From: Burkholderia sp. NRF60-BP8
GTDB taxonomy: Bacteria; Pseudomonadota; Gammaproteobacteria; Burkholderiales; Burkholderiaceae
Reading direction: 5' to 3'
NCBI RefSeq assembly: GCF_001522585.2
Contig: NZ_CP013374.1
Span: 186,001-250,000 of the forward strand
DNA: 64,000 nt
This document shows positions 54,205 to 63,525 of this stretch, piece after piece. Made by a program: the position numbers and the translations under genes. The notes below the pieces were generated by a model, which saw nothing but the letters and a program-made list of their open reading frames with translations, searched no databases and was not told where the DNA came from. Position 1 is the first letter of the stretch. Every line of letters starts with the position of its first letter.

Positions 54205-55445
54205 TGCAGGGTCATCCCGGTGATGTCGATGTCGGGCCGCTTGCCGTGGATCAGATCCGCCACGATCTTCGCGGTGCCGCACGACATGGTCCAGCCCATA
54301 TGGCCGTGGCCGGTGTTGAAAAACAGGTTGCGGTGCCGGGATGCGCCGATGATCGGCGTGCCCTCCGGCGTCATCGGCCGCAGCCCGGCCCAGTACGACG
54401 GCTTCGCGTAGTCCGCGCCGTTCGGGAACAGTGCCTGCGCGGTCGCGAGCATGTGCGCGAAATCGTGCGGCGAATGCGTGGTGTCGTAGCCGCTGAACTC
54501 GGCGGTCGCCGTCAGCCGCAGCCGGTCGCCGAAGCGCGCCCATGCGACGAGCTGGTTCTCCTCGACGCCGCCGAGCGCGGGCGGCTCGTGCGTGTCGCCG
54601 ATCGGCAGCGTGACCGAGTACCCCTTGACCGGATAGATCGGCAGCCGGTAGCCGAGCGTGCGCGCGACGAACGGCGAGTACGCACCGAGTGCGAGCACGT
54701 ATCGATCGCCGGTCACGCGGCCCTGCGACGTCTCGACATAGTCGATCGCATCGGCGCTCGCGCGCACGCCGTCGATCGACGCGCCGAAGCGGAATTCGAC
54801 GCCGAGCGCGCGGCAGCGCTCGGCGAGCGCGCGCGTGAAGAGGTGCGCGTCGCCGCTCTCGTCGCTCGGGCAATGGATCGCGCCGGCGATCCCGGCCGCC
54901 GCGTGGCGCAGCGCCGGCTCGCGTTCGACGGTGGCCCGCGCGTCCAGGATGTCGAGCGGCAGGCCGTTGTCGGTCAGAATCCGCATGTTCGCGACGCCCC
55001 GCTCGAACGACGCCGGATCGCGATACAGGTACAACAGCCCGCCGCTCGTCCGGTCGTACTCGAGCCGTTCGTCGCGCGTCGCCTGCTGAAGCCGCTGCTG
55101 CGCGTAGCGACACAGCCGCACCTTGATCGACGTGTTGCGCCGCGAGCGCTCGGCCGTGCAGTTCTGCAGGAACAGCGCGCACCAGGCCCACATGCGCCAG
55201 TCGGGCGTCCATTTGAGCCGCAGCGCCTGGCCGTCGGCAAACAGCGACTTGAAGAGAATCCTGGGCGCGCGCGGCGATGCCCAGGTATACGAATGGCCCG
55301 GCGCGATCAACCCCGCGTTCGCGAAGCTCGTTTCGAGCGCGACGCCGTCGCGACGTTCGATCACCGTCACCTCGTCGCCCGCCTTCGCGAGAAAATACGC
55401 AGTGGTCACGCCGACGATGCCGCCGCCGAGCACGATCGTCTTCAT
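54201..55445 (-). CDS. dadA: FAD-dependent D-amino acid dehydrogenase (DadA-like)
   Basis: The 414-residue flavoprotein begins MKTIVLGGGIVGVTTAYFLAKAG (FAD-binding GxGxxG) and has the DadA features SFANAGLIAPGHSYTWASPRAP, YPVKGYSVTLPI and GLRPMTPEGTPIIG...FFNTGHGHMGWTMSCG. It oxidises D-amino acids to keto acids and ammonia with electrons to quinone. It is the second gene of the ridA-dadA-racemase-gntR unit. GGAGAA precedes ATG 55445. Confidence 0.88.
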   Translation of the reverse strand: MKTIVLGGGIVGVTTAYFLAKAGDEVTVIERRDGVALETSFANAGLIAPGHSYTWASPRAPRILFKSLFADGQALRLKWTPDWRMWAWCALFLQNCTAERSRRNTSIKVRLCRYAQQRLQQATRDERLEYDRTSGGLLYLYRDPASFERGVANMRILTDNGLPLDILDARATVEREPALRHAAAGIAGAIHCPSDESGDAHLFTRALAERCRALGVEFRFGASIDGVRASADAIDYVETSQGRVTGDRYVLALGAYSPFVARTLGYRLPIYPVKGYSVTLPIGDTHEPPALGGVEENQLVAWARFGDRLRLTATAEFSGYDTTHSPHDFAHMLATAQALFPNGADYAKPSYWAGLRPMTPEGTPIIGASRHRNLFFNTGHGHMGWTMSCGTAKIVADLIHGKRPDIDITGMTLQ

Positions 55446-55468
55446 CGTCCGGTTCTCCTGTCCTGGTC

Positions 55469-55819
55469 CTAGCTCGCGGCGATCGCCGCGATCTCGACCG
55501 TGTACTGCGGAAACGCGAGCTTCGATTCGACGCACGCGCGTGCCGGCGGCTCGCCCTGCGGCACCCATGCGTCCCACACGCTGTTCATCTCGGCGAAGCT
55601 GCGATAGTCGGCCAGCCAGATGCTCGCTGACACGATCCGGCGCTTGTCGAGCCCCGCGCTTTCGAGCAGCCGGTCGATCTTGTCGAGAATCTGCCGGGTC
55701 TGCCCCGCAACGTCGAGCGACGTGTCGTCCGCCACCTGCCCGGCGACGAAAGCCAGCCCGCCCGCGACCACCAGCTGGCTCATCCGTTCACCTGCGCCGT
55801 ATCGCTTGATCTCCACCAT
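55469..55819 (-). CDS. RidA-family enamine/imine deaminase
   Basis: The 116-residue protein matches RidA (YjgF/YER057c): LVVAGGLAFVAGQVADD, QILDKIDRLLESAGLDKRRIVSASIWLAD and the Arg-containing PPARACVESKLAFPQYTVEI. It hydrolyses reactive enamine or imine intermediates such as those released by the flavin amino-acid dehydrogenase encoded next. GGAGGG precedes the ATG at 55819. Confidence 0.9.
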   Translation of the reverse strand: MVEIKRYGAGERMSQLVVAGGLAFVAGQVADDTSLDVAGQTRQILDKIDRLLESAGLDKRRIVSASIWLADYRSFAEMNSVWDAWVPQGEPPARACVESKLAFPQYTVEIAAIAAS

Positions 55820-56138
55820 CTGACAGCCCTCCGGGAGTCGTGTCGAGTTGGGCTGATTTAAGCACTGCAATTCACCTCTGTATACACTTTTTTCAGAAAT
55901 ATTCGCCATTGCGCCAGATTGGCGCGCCCGTGCACCACGACTATCCATGCTCTTTATCGTCGTGCATAAATGCATGAAAACAGGGCGATTTTTCTGCTTC
56001 AGACAAGAATTCCGCAATTCCTCTCAGCGACTTGAAAATTTATTTGCAAACGATTTTTGATCTGTGATTCTGTCGACACTTCTGTATATCAAACCATGCC
56101 GCCAACCGTGCGGCCGACCATGCGACGGGAGAACGAAG
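55820..56138. other. Divergent promoter region between ridA-type and livJ-type genes
   Basis: This 319-base region is clearly AT-richer than its surroundings and contains the TGTATA elements listed separately. It should hold the promoters of both the catabolic and the transport units. Confidence 0.5.
55879..55886. promoter_or_regulatory. TGTATACA palindrome, candidate GntR/FCD operator
   Basis: TGTATACA lies about 60 bases upstream of the ridA-type start. A related TGTATATCA is found at 56083-56091, 48 bases before livJ. FCD-type GntR proteins often bind short palindromes with central TA steps, so these may be sites for the regulator encoded at 52615-53316. Confidence 0.4.
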
Positions 56139-57239
56139 ATGAAGGCAAGTCAGTGGAGTGTCGGTGTCTGGATCGCGCTCGGTGCGCTTGCGTCGGGCGC
56201 TGCGCAGGCTGACATCAGCGTGGGCGCGGTGCTGCCGCTGACGGGCGCGAGTGCGTCCATCGGCGAAGACCAGCGGCGCGGCATCGAACTCGCCGTCGCG
56301 CAAATCAATGCGAAAGGCGGCGTGCTGGGTCAGAAGCTCGCCGTGCGCATCGAGGATTCGGGCGGCTCGGCCAATACCGCGCTCGACGCCGCGCGCAAGC
56401 TCGCGACCGTCGAACACGTGCCGGTCGTGCTCGGCGAGTTCTCGTCGTCGGTGACGATTCCGGTCGGACAGTTCCTGGTGCGTCAGGGCGACGTGCACAT
56501 CAACATCGGCTCGTCGAGTCAGCAGGTGCGCAAGATCGGCGCGGGCTCGTTCAGCGTGATCGGGCTGGACGACCTGTCCGCGCGCTTCGCCGCGCAGGAC
56601 GTGTACGCCCGCAAGCTGCGCCGCATCGCGCTGATCGCGCCGAACAACGGCTACGGCCAGGGCATCGCGGGCGAATTCAAGAAGCGTTTCGAGGCGCTCG
56701 GCGGCACGGTGGTGTCGACCGTGCTCTACACGGAAGGGCAATCGACCTATCGCCGCGAACTGGAGCAGGCATCGCGCGCGCAGCCCGACGCGTATGTCTA
56801 CAGCGCCTATGGCCAGGAGGCCGCGACGCTGAACCGGCAGGCATTCGAGATGCGGCTCAACCAGCATCCGTGGTACGGCATCTACCTGACGATGTGCACG
56901 AGCGACACGCCCGCGCAGATCGCGCAAGGCCAGATCGGCCTCGAAGTCGCCGCGCTCGGCGCGGGCGCGAAAGCGTATGCGAGCGCCTATCAGGCCGCAT
57001 ACAACGAGGCGCCGCGCTCAGCGTTCGGCAGCTATGCGTACGACGCGACGCTGTTGTCCGCCGCGGCGATCGGCCGCGCGCAGTCCGTCGACCCGGCGAA
57101 GATTCGCACGGCGCTCGCGGCATTGGGCAAGTCGTATACCGGCGTGACCGGCGCGATTGCGTTCGATGCGGACGGCCAGCGGGAAGTCCAGCCGTACGAG
57201 AAGGTGGTCTACCGCCAATCGGTCGTCGCGCAGCAGTGA
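56139..57239 (+). CDS. livJ: Branched-chain-type ABC transporter substrate-binding protein
   Basis: The 366-residue periplasmic protein has a signal peptide cleaved after AQA (residue 24) and the LivJ-type start ISVGAVLPLTGASASIGEDQRRGIELAVAQINAKGG. It has no extra cysteine pair of the E. coli LivJ type. The family binds branched-chain and other amino acids; with the adjacent D-amino-acid genes an unusual amino acid may be the ligand. GGGAGAACGA precedes the ATG. Confidence 0.85.
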   Translation: MKASQWSVGVWIALGALASGAAQADISVGAVLPLTGASASIGEDQRRGIELAVAQINAKGGVLGQKLAVRIEDSGGSANTALDAARKLATVEHVPVVLGEFSSSVTIPVGQFLVRQGDVHINIGSSSQQVRKIGAGSFSVIGLDDLSARFAAQDVYARKLRRIALIAPNNGYGQGIAGEFKKRFEALGGTVVSTVLYTEGQSTYRRELEQASRAQPDAYVYSAYGQEAATLNRQAFEMRLNQHPWYGIYLTMCTSDTPAQIAQGQIGLEVAALGAGAKAYASAYQAAYNEAPRSAFGSYAYDATLLSAAAIGRAQSVDPAKIRTALAALGKSYTGVTGAIAFDADGQREVQPYEKVVYRQSVVAQQ

Positions 57240-57275
57240 CCGACCGCCCGCCTGGACGAACCCGAGGACACCGCC

Positions 57276-58169
57276 ATGCTGTCATTCATTGTCGACGTAT
57301 TGATTCGCACCGCCGATCTGCTGCTGGTGTCGGTCGGCCTGTCGACGCTCTATTCGCTGATCCGTTTTCCCAACATCGCCCATGTGCAGTACGCGATGCT
57401 GGGCGCATTCGCGACGCTCTGGCTGGAACGCGCCGGGCTACCGTTCGCGCTCGCGACGGCCGTGTCCTGCGCGCTGGTCGGCACGGCCGCGACGCTGCTG
57501 AACCTGCTCGTTTTCGCGCGGCTGCTGCGCTCCGGCAGCGCGGTAGCGATGATCGGCTCGCTCGCGATCTCGATGCTCGCGGTCGCGCTGGTGCTCGGCG
57601 TCGCCGGCTCGCGGCCGCAGCAGTATGCGCAGGACGTGCATCCGCCGATGGTGATTGCCGGCGTCGCGCTGTCCATGCCGCAGCTGGGCTCGATCGCATG
57701 CGGCGCCGGCGCGCTCGCGATCTTCGCGGCGCTGCTGTACCGCACCGGGCTCGGGCGGGCGATGCGTGCGCTCGCGTCGAATCGCGCGCTGGCGCTCGCG
57801 ACCGGCATCGACGCGACGCGCGTGACCAACGTGATCACGTTCGCGAGCGGCGTGCTGGCGGCGCTCGGCGGCACGATGCTCGGCGCCACCGAGAGCGTGC
57901 ATGTGAATCTCGGCTACGGATTGCTGATCCCGGTGTTTTCCGCGGCGATCCTGGGCGGTCTCGGCAACCCGCTCGGCGCCGCGGCCGGCGCGCTGTTGAT
58001 CGCAGTGGCCGAAACCCTCGCACTGAACGTCGACTTCGGCGGGCTCGTCGACCGGCCGATGCAATTCTTTCCGGTCGAGTACGTCGGCGCGGTGTCGTTC
58101 GCGATCCTGCTCGCCGCACTGATTTTCCGGCCCTATGGCATCTTCGATCGGGAGGTGCGGCGTGTCTAG
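57276..58169 (+). CDS. livH: Branched-chain-type ABC transporter permease LivH
   Basis: The 297-residue inner-membrane protein has about eight helices and the LivH features SLIRFPNIAHVQYAMLGAF, RTGLGRAMRALASNRALALATGIDATRV (cytoplasmic coupling loop) and AILGGLGNPLGAAAGALLIAV. GAGG precedes the ATG. Its stop overlaps the following permease start by 8 bases. Confidence 0.88.
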   Translation: MLSFIVDVLIRTADLLLVSVGLSTLYSLIRFPNIAHVQYAMLGAFATLWLERAGLPFALATAVSCALVGTAATLLNLLVFARLLRSGSAVAMIGSLAISMLAVALVLGVAGSRPQQYAQDVHPPMVIAGVALSMPQLGSIACGAGALAIFAALLYRTGLGRAMRALASNRALALATGIDATRVTNVITFASGVLAALGGTMLGATESVHVNLGYGLLIPVFSAAILGGLGNPLGAAAGALLIAVAETLALNVDFGGLVDRPMQFFPVEYVGAVSFAILLAALIFRPYGIFDREVRRV

Positions 58170-59049
58170 CTTCGTCATCCATCTGCTGACCGTCGGCTGC
58201 CTGTACGCGACGATGGCGCTCGGGTTGAACCTGCAGGCCGGCTATGCGGGACTCGTCAATTTCGGCTTCATTGCGTTCAGCGGGCTCGGCGCGTACGCGG
58301 CCGGCATCGCGTCGCAGCTCGGCTGGCCGTTGCCGTCGGCCCTGGCGCTCGCGCTGGCCGCCGCGGGTGCGTTGGCGATCGTCGTCGCGCGACTCGGGCG
58401 GCAGCTTTCCGCCGACTACTGGGGGATCGCGACGCTCGCGATCGCCGAGATCCTGCGCACGATCGCGCTCAACGAAAGCTGGCTCACCGGCGGCGCGCAA
58501 GGCATCGGTGGGATCGCACCGCTGTTCCCCGGGCTGCGCGCGCCGTGGGCCGATCTCGCGTTCCTCGCGGTCACGGCCGGCTGCCTCGCGCTCACCTATG
58601 CGGCGTATCGGCGCCTGACCGCGAGCCGCTTCGGCCGGGCGCTGAAGGTGATGCGCGAAGAACCCGCGCTCGCGGTCTGCTTCGGCTACGATCCGCTCGC
58701 GCTGAAGACGCGTGCATGCATCGCGGGCGCACTTCCCGCCGCGCTGGCCGGGGCGCTCGCCGCGTGGTACATCGGCTATGTCGGGCCGGACGCGATGATC
58801 GCGTCCGAGACCTTCGCGCTCTGGACCGTCGTGATGGTCGGCGGCCTCGGCAGCCACCTGGGCGTGCTGGTCGGCACGCTGATCGTGCAGGCCGTCTACG
58901 CGCTCGCGCCGTTTCTCAAGGATTGGCTCGACGTCGGCAGCGACCTGACCGGCGCGGTGCGGCTAGGCCTGGTCGGCGTGATGCTGCTCGCGTGCGTACT
59001 GTGGCGGCCGCACGGGCTCGTACCCGAACGCCTGGAGGCGCGGCCATGA
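58162..59049 (+). CDS. livM: Branched-chain-type ABC transporter permease LivM
   Basis: The 295-residue permease has the LivM signature ATMALGLNLQAGYAGLVNFGFIAFSGLGAYAA, the coupling loop SRFGRALKVMREEPALAVCFGYDPLALK, and MVGGLGSHLGVLVGTLI. A GTG start at 58162 after GGAGGTG is used. It pairs with LivH in the membrane. Confidence 0.88.
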   Translation: MSSFVIHLLTVGCLYATMALGLNLQAGYAGLVNFGFIAFSGLGAYAAGIASQLGWPLPSALALALAAAGALAIVVARLGRQLSADYWGIATLAIAEILRTIALNESWLTGGAQGIGGIAPLFPGLRAPWADLAFLAVTAGCLALTYAAYRRLTASRFGRALKVMREEPALAVCFGYDPLALKTRACIAGALPAALAGALAAWYIGYVGPDAMIASETFALWTVVMVGGLGSHLGVLVGTLIVQAVYALAPFLKDWLDVGSDLTGAVRLGLVGVMLLACVLWRPHGLVPERLEARP

Positions 59050-59831
59050 GCGCGCTGCTCGATCTCGACGGCGTGACGATCCGCTACGGCGAGAACGTCG
59101 TCTTGTCCGGGGTCACGCTGTCGGTCGACGGCGGCGAGATCGTCGGATTGCTCGGCCCGAACGGCTCCGGCAAGAGCACCGCGCTCAATGCGATCACCGG
59201 CTTCGCGCCGCTCGCGGCGGGCGCCATCCGCTTCGACGGTCGGCGGATCGACACGCTGTCGCCGCACACGATCGCGCGACTGGGCGTACGCCGCACGTTC
59301 CAGTTGCCGTCGATGCCCGCGCGCATGTCGGTGCTCGAACTCGCGATGGCGGCTTCGTCCGCCCGCCACGGCATCGCCGCCGCCCTCTGGCGCGGCCGTG
59401 CGACGCGCGCGCTCGACGCCGATACCCGTGCACGCGCCGCCGCGTTGCTGGACGAACTGAAACTGTCCGGCGTCGCGCACCTCTCCGCCGCGTCGATTTC
59501 CGGCGGCCAGAAGAAGCTGCTGGGCATCGCGTGCGCGATGATGACCGAGCCCAAACTGCTGCTGCTCGACGAGCCGACCGCCGGTGTGCACCCGAACCTG
59601 CGCGGCGAACTGATCGACGAGTTGCAACGGATTCGTAAAACGGGCGTCACGCTGGTCGTCATCGAGCACGACATGCATTTCATCCGCGAGCTGTGCGATC
59701 GCTGCATCGTACTCGACCGTGGCGTGACGATTGCGAACTGCCGGCCGGCCGAGCTGGAGCGCAACCGTCGCGTACTCGACGCGTATCTCGGGCGTGCCCA
59801 TGCCGCCCCTCGTCCGCTGGAGGCGTCATGA
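59046..59831 (+). CDS. livG: Branched-chain-type ABC transporter ATPase LivG
   Basis: The 261-residue ATPase has Walker A GLLGPNGSGKST (about residues 35-46), a LivG-type ARLGVRRTFQLPSMPARMSVLE Q-loop segment, signature SISGGQKKLLGIACAM and Walker B LLLLDEPTAGVHP. Two features of the longer LivG type are the large insert after the Q-loop and the C-terminal AYLG. The start overlaps the LivM stop. Confidence 0.88.
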   Translation: MSALLDLDGVTIRYGENVVLSGVTLSVDGGEIVGLLGPNGSGKSTALNAITGFAPLAAGAIRFDGRRIDTLSPHTIARLGVRRTFQLPSMPARMSVLELAMAASSARHGIAAALWRGRATRALDADTRARAAALLDELKLSGVAHLSAASISGGQKKLLGIACAMMTEPKLLLLDEPTAGVHPNLRGELIDELQRIRKTGVTLVVIEHDMHFIRELCDRCIVLDRGVTIANCRPAELERNRRVLDAYLGRAHAAPRPLEAS

Positions 59832-60547
59832 TCGACGTGCGCGAACTCGTCGCCGGCTATACGCCCGAAGTCGACATCCTGCATGGCGTGTCGCTCGCGG
59901 TCGGCGCCATCGACATCGTGACGATCCTCGGCCCGAACGGCTGCGGAAAATCGACGCTGCTGAAGGCGATCGCGGGCTTCGTGCTGCCGCGCGCGGGCAG
60001 TGTGACGATCCAGGGCACGGACGTGGCACGCGTGCCGGTTCATCGAAAGATCCGCGAGTACGGGATCGGCTTCGTGCCGCAGACCGACAACGTGTTCGCG
60101 TCGCTGACCGTGCGGGAAAACCTGATGCTCGGCGGCCAGTCGATGTCCGCGTTTCCGCGCGAGGCGCGGATCGACGAGCTGTGCGAGCAGTACCCGGTCC
60201 TGCGGCGTCGCTACCGCTCGCTCGCGGGCGCCTTGTCCGGCGGCGAGCGGCAAATCGTGTCGCTCGCGCGTGCACTGATGCCGCGCCCGGTGTTGCTGTT
60301 GCTCGACGAGCCGTCGGCCGGCCTGTCGCCGAAGATGGTCGACGAGGTGTTCGACGCGATCGTCCGGATGCGCGACACCGAGCACATCGGCGTGCTGATG
60401 GTCGAGCAGAATGCGATCGAAGCGCTGCGCATCGCGGATCGCGGCATCGTGCTGACGATGGGGCGCGTCGCGCTCGAAGGCTCCGCGGCCGCGTTGCTCG
60501 ACAGCGACGAGATGCGACGCCTGTACCTTGGCGGGAGAGCCGCATGA
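59828..60547 (+). CDS. livF: Branched-chain-type ABC transporter ATPase LivF
   Basis: The 239-residue ATPase has Walker A ILGPNGCGKST, GIGFVPQTDNVFASLTVRENL at the Q-loop, signature ALSGGERQIVSLARALMPRP and Walker B LLLLDEPSAGLSP. It completes the five-component importer. The start overlaps livG and the stop overlaps the following MFS gene, so the six genes are translationally chained. Confidence 0.88.
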   Translation: MIDVRELVAGYTPEVDILHGVSLAVGAIDIVTILGPNGCGKSTLLKAIAGFVLPRAGSVTIQGTDVARVPVHRKIREYGIGFVPQTDNVFASLTVRENLMLGGQSMSAFPREARIDELCEQYPVLRRRYRSLAGALSGGERQIVSLARALMPRPVLLLLDEPSAGLSPKMVDEVFDAIVRMRDTEHIGVLMVEQNAIEALRIADRGIVLTMGRVALEGSAAALLDSDEMRRLYLGGRAA

Positions 60548-61941
60548 GCGGCGGGAGCGCCACGCCGGCCGCCGGCGCCTACCCATCCGCCGCGGCGCGC
60601 CCCGTGCTCGTGATGGTCGCGCTCGCGTGCGGCTTCGTGATGGCCATGCTCGACGTGACGATCGTCAACGTCGCGCTGAAGGCCATGGAAACCAGCCTGT
60701 CGATGTCGCTGACCGCGCTGGTGTGGGTCGTCGATGCGTACACGCTCAGCTTCGCCGCGCTGCTGCTGCTCGGCGGCGCGCTCGCGAACCGCTACGGGTC
60801 GAAGGCCGTCTACGTCGCCGGGCTCGCGCTGTTCGTCGGCGCGTCGGTGCTGTGCGCGGCCGCGCAGTCCAGCGGCGCACTGGTCGCGGCGCGCCTCGCA
60901 CAGGGTGTCGGCGCGGCGCTCTTCATGCCGAGTTCGCTGAGCCTGCTCACGCTCGCGTTCCCGCCGGGGCCGATGCGCACGCGGATGATCGGCATCTGGG
61001 GCGCGCTGGTGTCGGCCGCGATGGCGCTCGGCCCCTGCGTCGGCGGCGTGCTGGTCGACGCGATCGGCTGGCGCGGCATCTTCTGGGTGAACCTGCCGGT
61101 CGGTGCGGCCGGCCTGTGGCTCACGTACCGGCATATCGCGCGGGCGCCGCGTCATCCCGGCCCGTTGAATGCGCTCGGCCATCTGTTCGGCGCGCTCGCG
61201 CTCGCCGCGCTGAGCTTCACGCTGATCGAAGGGCCCAGCGCCGGCTGGCGCTCGCCGTCGATCGTCGCCGGCGTGGCCGCGACGTTGGCCGCCACCGCGG
61301 CATTCGCGTTGCGCGAGCGCTACGCGCACTCGCGCATCCTGTCGCCGGCGCTGCTCGCGAACCGGCGTTTCGTCGCGGGCAGCACGTTGGGCCTCGCGAT
61401 CAACTTCGGCATTCTCGCCGAGATCTTTCTGTTGAGCCTCTATTTGCAGAACGTGCGCGGCGCGAGCGCGCTCGTCGCCGGCTTCGAGCTGTTTCCGCTG
61501 ATGGCGATGTTCGGCATCGGCAATCTCGCGTCCGCGAAGGTCAGCGCCCGGCTCGGCACGCGCCGCACGCTGCTCGTCGGGCTCGCGCTCGCCGCGCTCG
61601 GCAGCGTGGCGCTCGTCGGCGTCTCGGCGATGCCGTATCCGGTGCTGGCCGTCGCGGTCGGCCTCGCGAACTTCGGCGCCGGGCAGGCCATTCCCGCGAT
61701 GAATCTCGTCGTGATGCAGTCGGCCGATGCCGCGGACGCGAATCTTGCCGCCGCGTCGCTGAACGCGAGCCGGCAGATCGGTTCGCTCGTCGGCATCGCG
61801 ATCGCGTCGGTGATCCTGCACGTGATCGACGACCCGGACCGCGCGACGGCCGCCGGCTTCGCGGTGATCGCCGCGCTGTACGCGTTCGGCTTCGCGATCG
61901 TATTCCGTGCGATTCACGCCGGGGGCGCCGAGCAGCCGTAG
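60544..61941 (+). CDS. DHA2-family MFS transporter coupled to the liv operon
   Basis: The 465-residue membrane protein has about 14 helices of the DHA2 drug:H+ antiporter family. It has [19 protein letters not shown] in helix 1, [14 protein letters not shown] at the MFS loop and [17 protein letters not shown] at motif C. Its ATG overlaps the livF stop, which is unusual: an exporter joined to an importer. It may expel a toxic analogue or product of the imported amino acid, or simply have been captured by the operon. Confidence 0.85.
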   Translation: MSGGSATPAAGAYPSAAARPVLVMVALACGFVMAMLDVTIVNVALKAMETSLSMSLTALVWVVDAYTLSFAALLLLGGALANRYGSKAVYVAGLALFVGASVLCAAAQSSGALVAARLAQGVGAALFMPSSLSLLTLAFPPGPMRTRMIGIWGALVSAAMALGPCVGGVLVDAIGWRGIFWVNLPVGAAGLWLTYRHIARAPRHPGPLNALGHLFGALALAALSFTLIEGPSAGWRSPSIVAGVAATLAATAAFALRERYAHSRILSPALLANRRFVAGSTLGLAINFGILAEIFLLSLYLQNVRGASALVAGFELFPLMAMFGIGNLASAKVSARLGTRRTLLVGLALAALGSVALVGVSAMPYPVLAVAVGLANFGAGQAIPAMNLVVMQSADAADANLAAASLNASRQIGSLVGIAIASVILHVIDDPDRATAAGFAVIAALYAFGFAIVFRAIHAGGAEQP

Positions 61942-62050
61942 CCGCGCGCGCACGGGTATCGACGGCCATCGGGCGCAGTCGGTGCAATCGAAGCATTCGG
62001 TGTATTCCGCGTATCACGCACGCATTTTTCCTCTTGCAGCGAGGGACCTC

Positions 62051-62947
62051 ATGCAAACAGCGATTGGCCGTAAAGGACTGATTCTGGCGGGCGGCTCGGG
62101 CACCCGGCTCCATCCGCTCACGCATTCGGTGTCGAAGCAATTGATGCCGGTGTACGACAAACCGATGATCTATTACCCGCTCAGCACGATCATGCTGTCC
62201 GGCATCCGCGACGTGCTGATCATCTCGACGCCGCGCGATCTCGACGCGTTCCGGCAACTGCTCGGCGACGGCGGCCAGTGGGGCATGAGCTTTTCGTATG
62301 CGGTGCAGCCGAGCCCCGACGGTCTTGCGCAGGCGTTCGTGATCGGTGCGCCGTTCATCGGTCGCGACGCGGCGACGCTCGTGCTCGGCGACAACATCTA
62401 TCACGGGCCCGCGCTGTCGTCGCTGCTGCAACAGGCCGCCGCGCGGACGACCGGCGCGACCGTGTTCGGCTATTACGTGCGCGATCCGGAGCGCTACGGC
62501 GTCGTGTCGTTCGACGCGGATGGCCGCGCGATCGACCTCGAGGAGAAGCCGCGCGAGCCGAAGTCGAACTATGCGGTCACCGGCCTCTATTTCTACGACA
62601 ACGACGTCGTCGAACTCGCGAAGGCCGTGCGACCGTCGGCGCGCGGCGAACTGGAAATCACCGACCTGAATCTCGCGTATCTCGCGCGCGGCGCGCTGAA
62701 CGTCGAGATACTCGGGCGCGGCTACGCATGGCTCGACACCGGCACGCACGAATCGCTGCTCGACGCGGCCAATTTCATCCAGGTGATGCAGGCACGGCAG
62801 GGCCTGCAGATCGCGTGTCCCGAGGAAATCGCGTACCGGCTCGGCTGGATCGATGCGGAGCAGCTCGAAACGCTCGCCCACAAGCTCGCGAAAAGCGGTT
62901 ACGGCCGCTATCTGCTCGATCTGCTGAGCAAGGAGGTTGCGGCATGA
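62051..62947 (+). CDS. rmlA: Glucose-1-phosphate thymidylyltransferase
   Basis: The 298-residue enzyme is a clear Rml[38 protein letters not shown] (nucleotide-binding signature), then [15 protein letters not shown] and [21 protein letters not shown]. It makes dTDP-glucose from glucose-1-phosphate and dTTP, the first step to dTDP-L-rhamnose. ATG 62051 follows GAGGGACC. The usual preceding gene rmlB is not upstream of it. Confidence 0.95.
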   Translation: MQTAIGRKGLILAGGSGTRLHPLTHSVSKQLMPVYDKPMIYYPLSTIMLSGIRDVLIISTPRDLDAFRQLLGDGGQWGMSFSYAVQPSPDGLAQAFVIGAPFIGRDAATLVLGDNIYHGPALSSLLQQAAARTTGATVFGYYVRDPERYGVVSFDADGRAIDLEEKPREPKSNYAVTGLYFYDNDVVELAKAVRPSARGELEITDLNLAYLARGALNVEILGRGYAWLDTGTHESLLDAANFIQVMQARQGLQIACPEEIAYRLGWIDAEQLETLAHKLAKSGYGRYLLDLLSKEVAA

Positions 62948-63525
62948 CGCGCGTGATCGAAACGCCGTTGCCCGGCGTGCTGCTGATCGAGCCCGGCGTG
63001 TTCGGCGATGCACGCGGCTTTTTCGTCGAAAGCTTCCGGGCAAGCTGGCTGCGCGACGCAGGCGTCGACGCGACCTTCGTCCAGGACAACCAGTCGCGCT
63101 CGCGGCGCGGCGTGCTGCGCGGGCTGCACTACCAGCGGGTGAATCCGCAAGGCAAGCTGGTGCACGCGGCGCGCGGGGCGGTGTACGACGTCGCCGTCGA
63201 CATCCGGCGCGGCTCGCCGTTTTTCGGCTCCTGGTTCGGTGCGCGGCTCGACGACGTATCGCACCGGATGCTATGGATTCCGCCTGGCTTCGCACACGGC
63301 TTTTGCGTGTTGTCCGACGAGGCCGACTTCGCGTACAAGTGCACGCAGTACTACGATCCCGATTCGGATGCGGGCGTGCGCTGGGACGATCCGGAGATCG
63401 GCATCGACTGGCCGGATGCCGGCGCGCCGTATCAGCTGTCGGACAAGGATCGTCGGCAGCCTCCGCTCGCCGAGCTGGCCGCCGGCGCGCCGACGCTGCT
63501 GCCGGCATACGGGGAGGCGCGATGA
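62944..63525 (+). CDS. rmlC: dTDP-4-dehydrorhamnose 3,5-epimerase
   Basis: The 193-residue cupin enzyme has the family motifs [32 protein letters not shown] (catalytic His), [11 protein letters not shown] and [29 protein letters not shown]. It epimerises dTDP-4-keto-6-deoxyglucose at C3 and C5. The start overlaps the rmlA stop and the end overlaps rmlD. Confidence 0.95.
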   Translation: MTRVIETPLPGVLLIEPGVFGDARGFFVESFRASWLRDAGVDATFVQDNQSRSRRGVLRGLHYQRVNPQGKLVHAARGAVYDVAVDIRRGSPFFGSWFGARLDDVSHRMLWIPPGFAHGFCVLSDEADFAYKCTQYYDPDSDAGVRWDDPEIGIDWPDAGAPYQLSDKDRRQPPLAELAAGAPTLLPAYGEAR

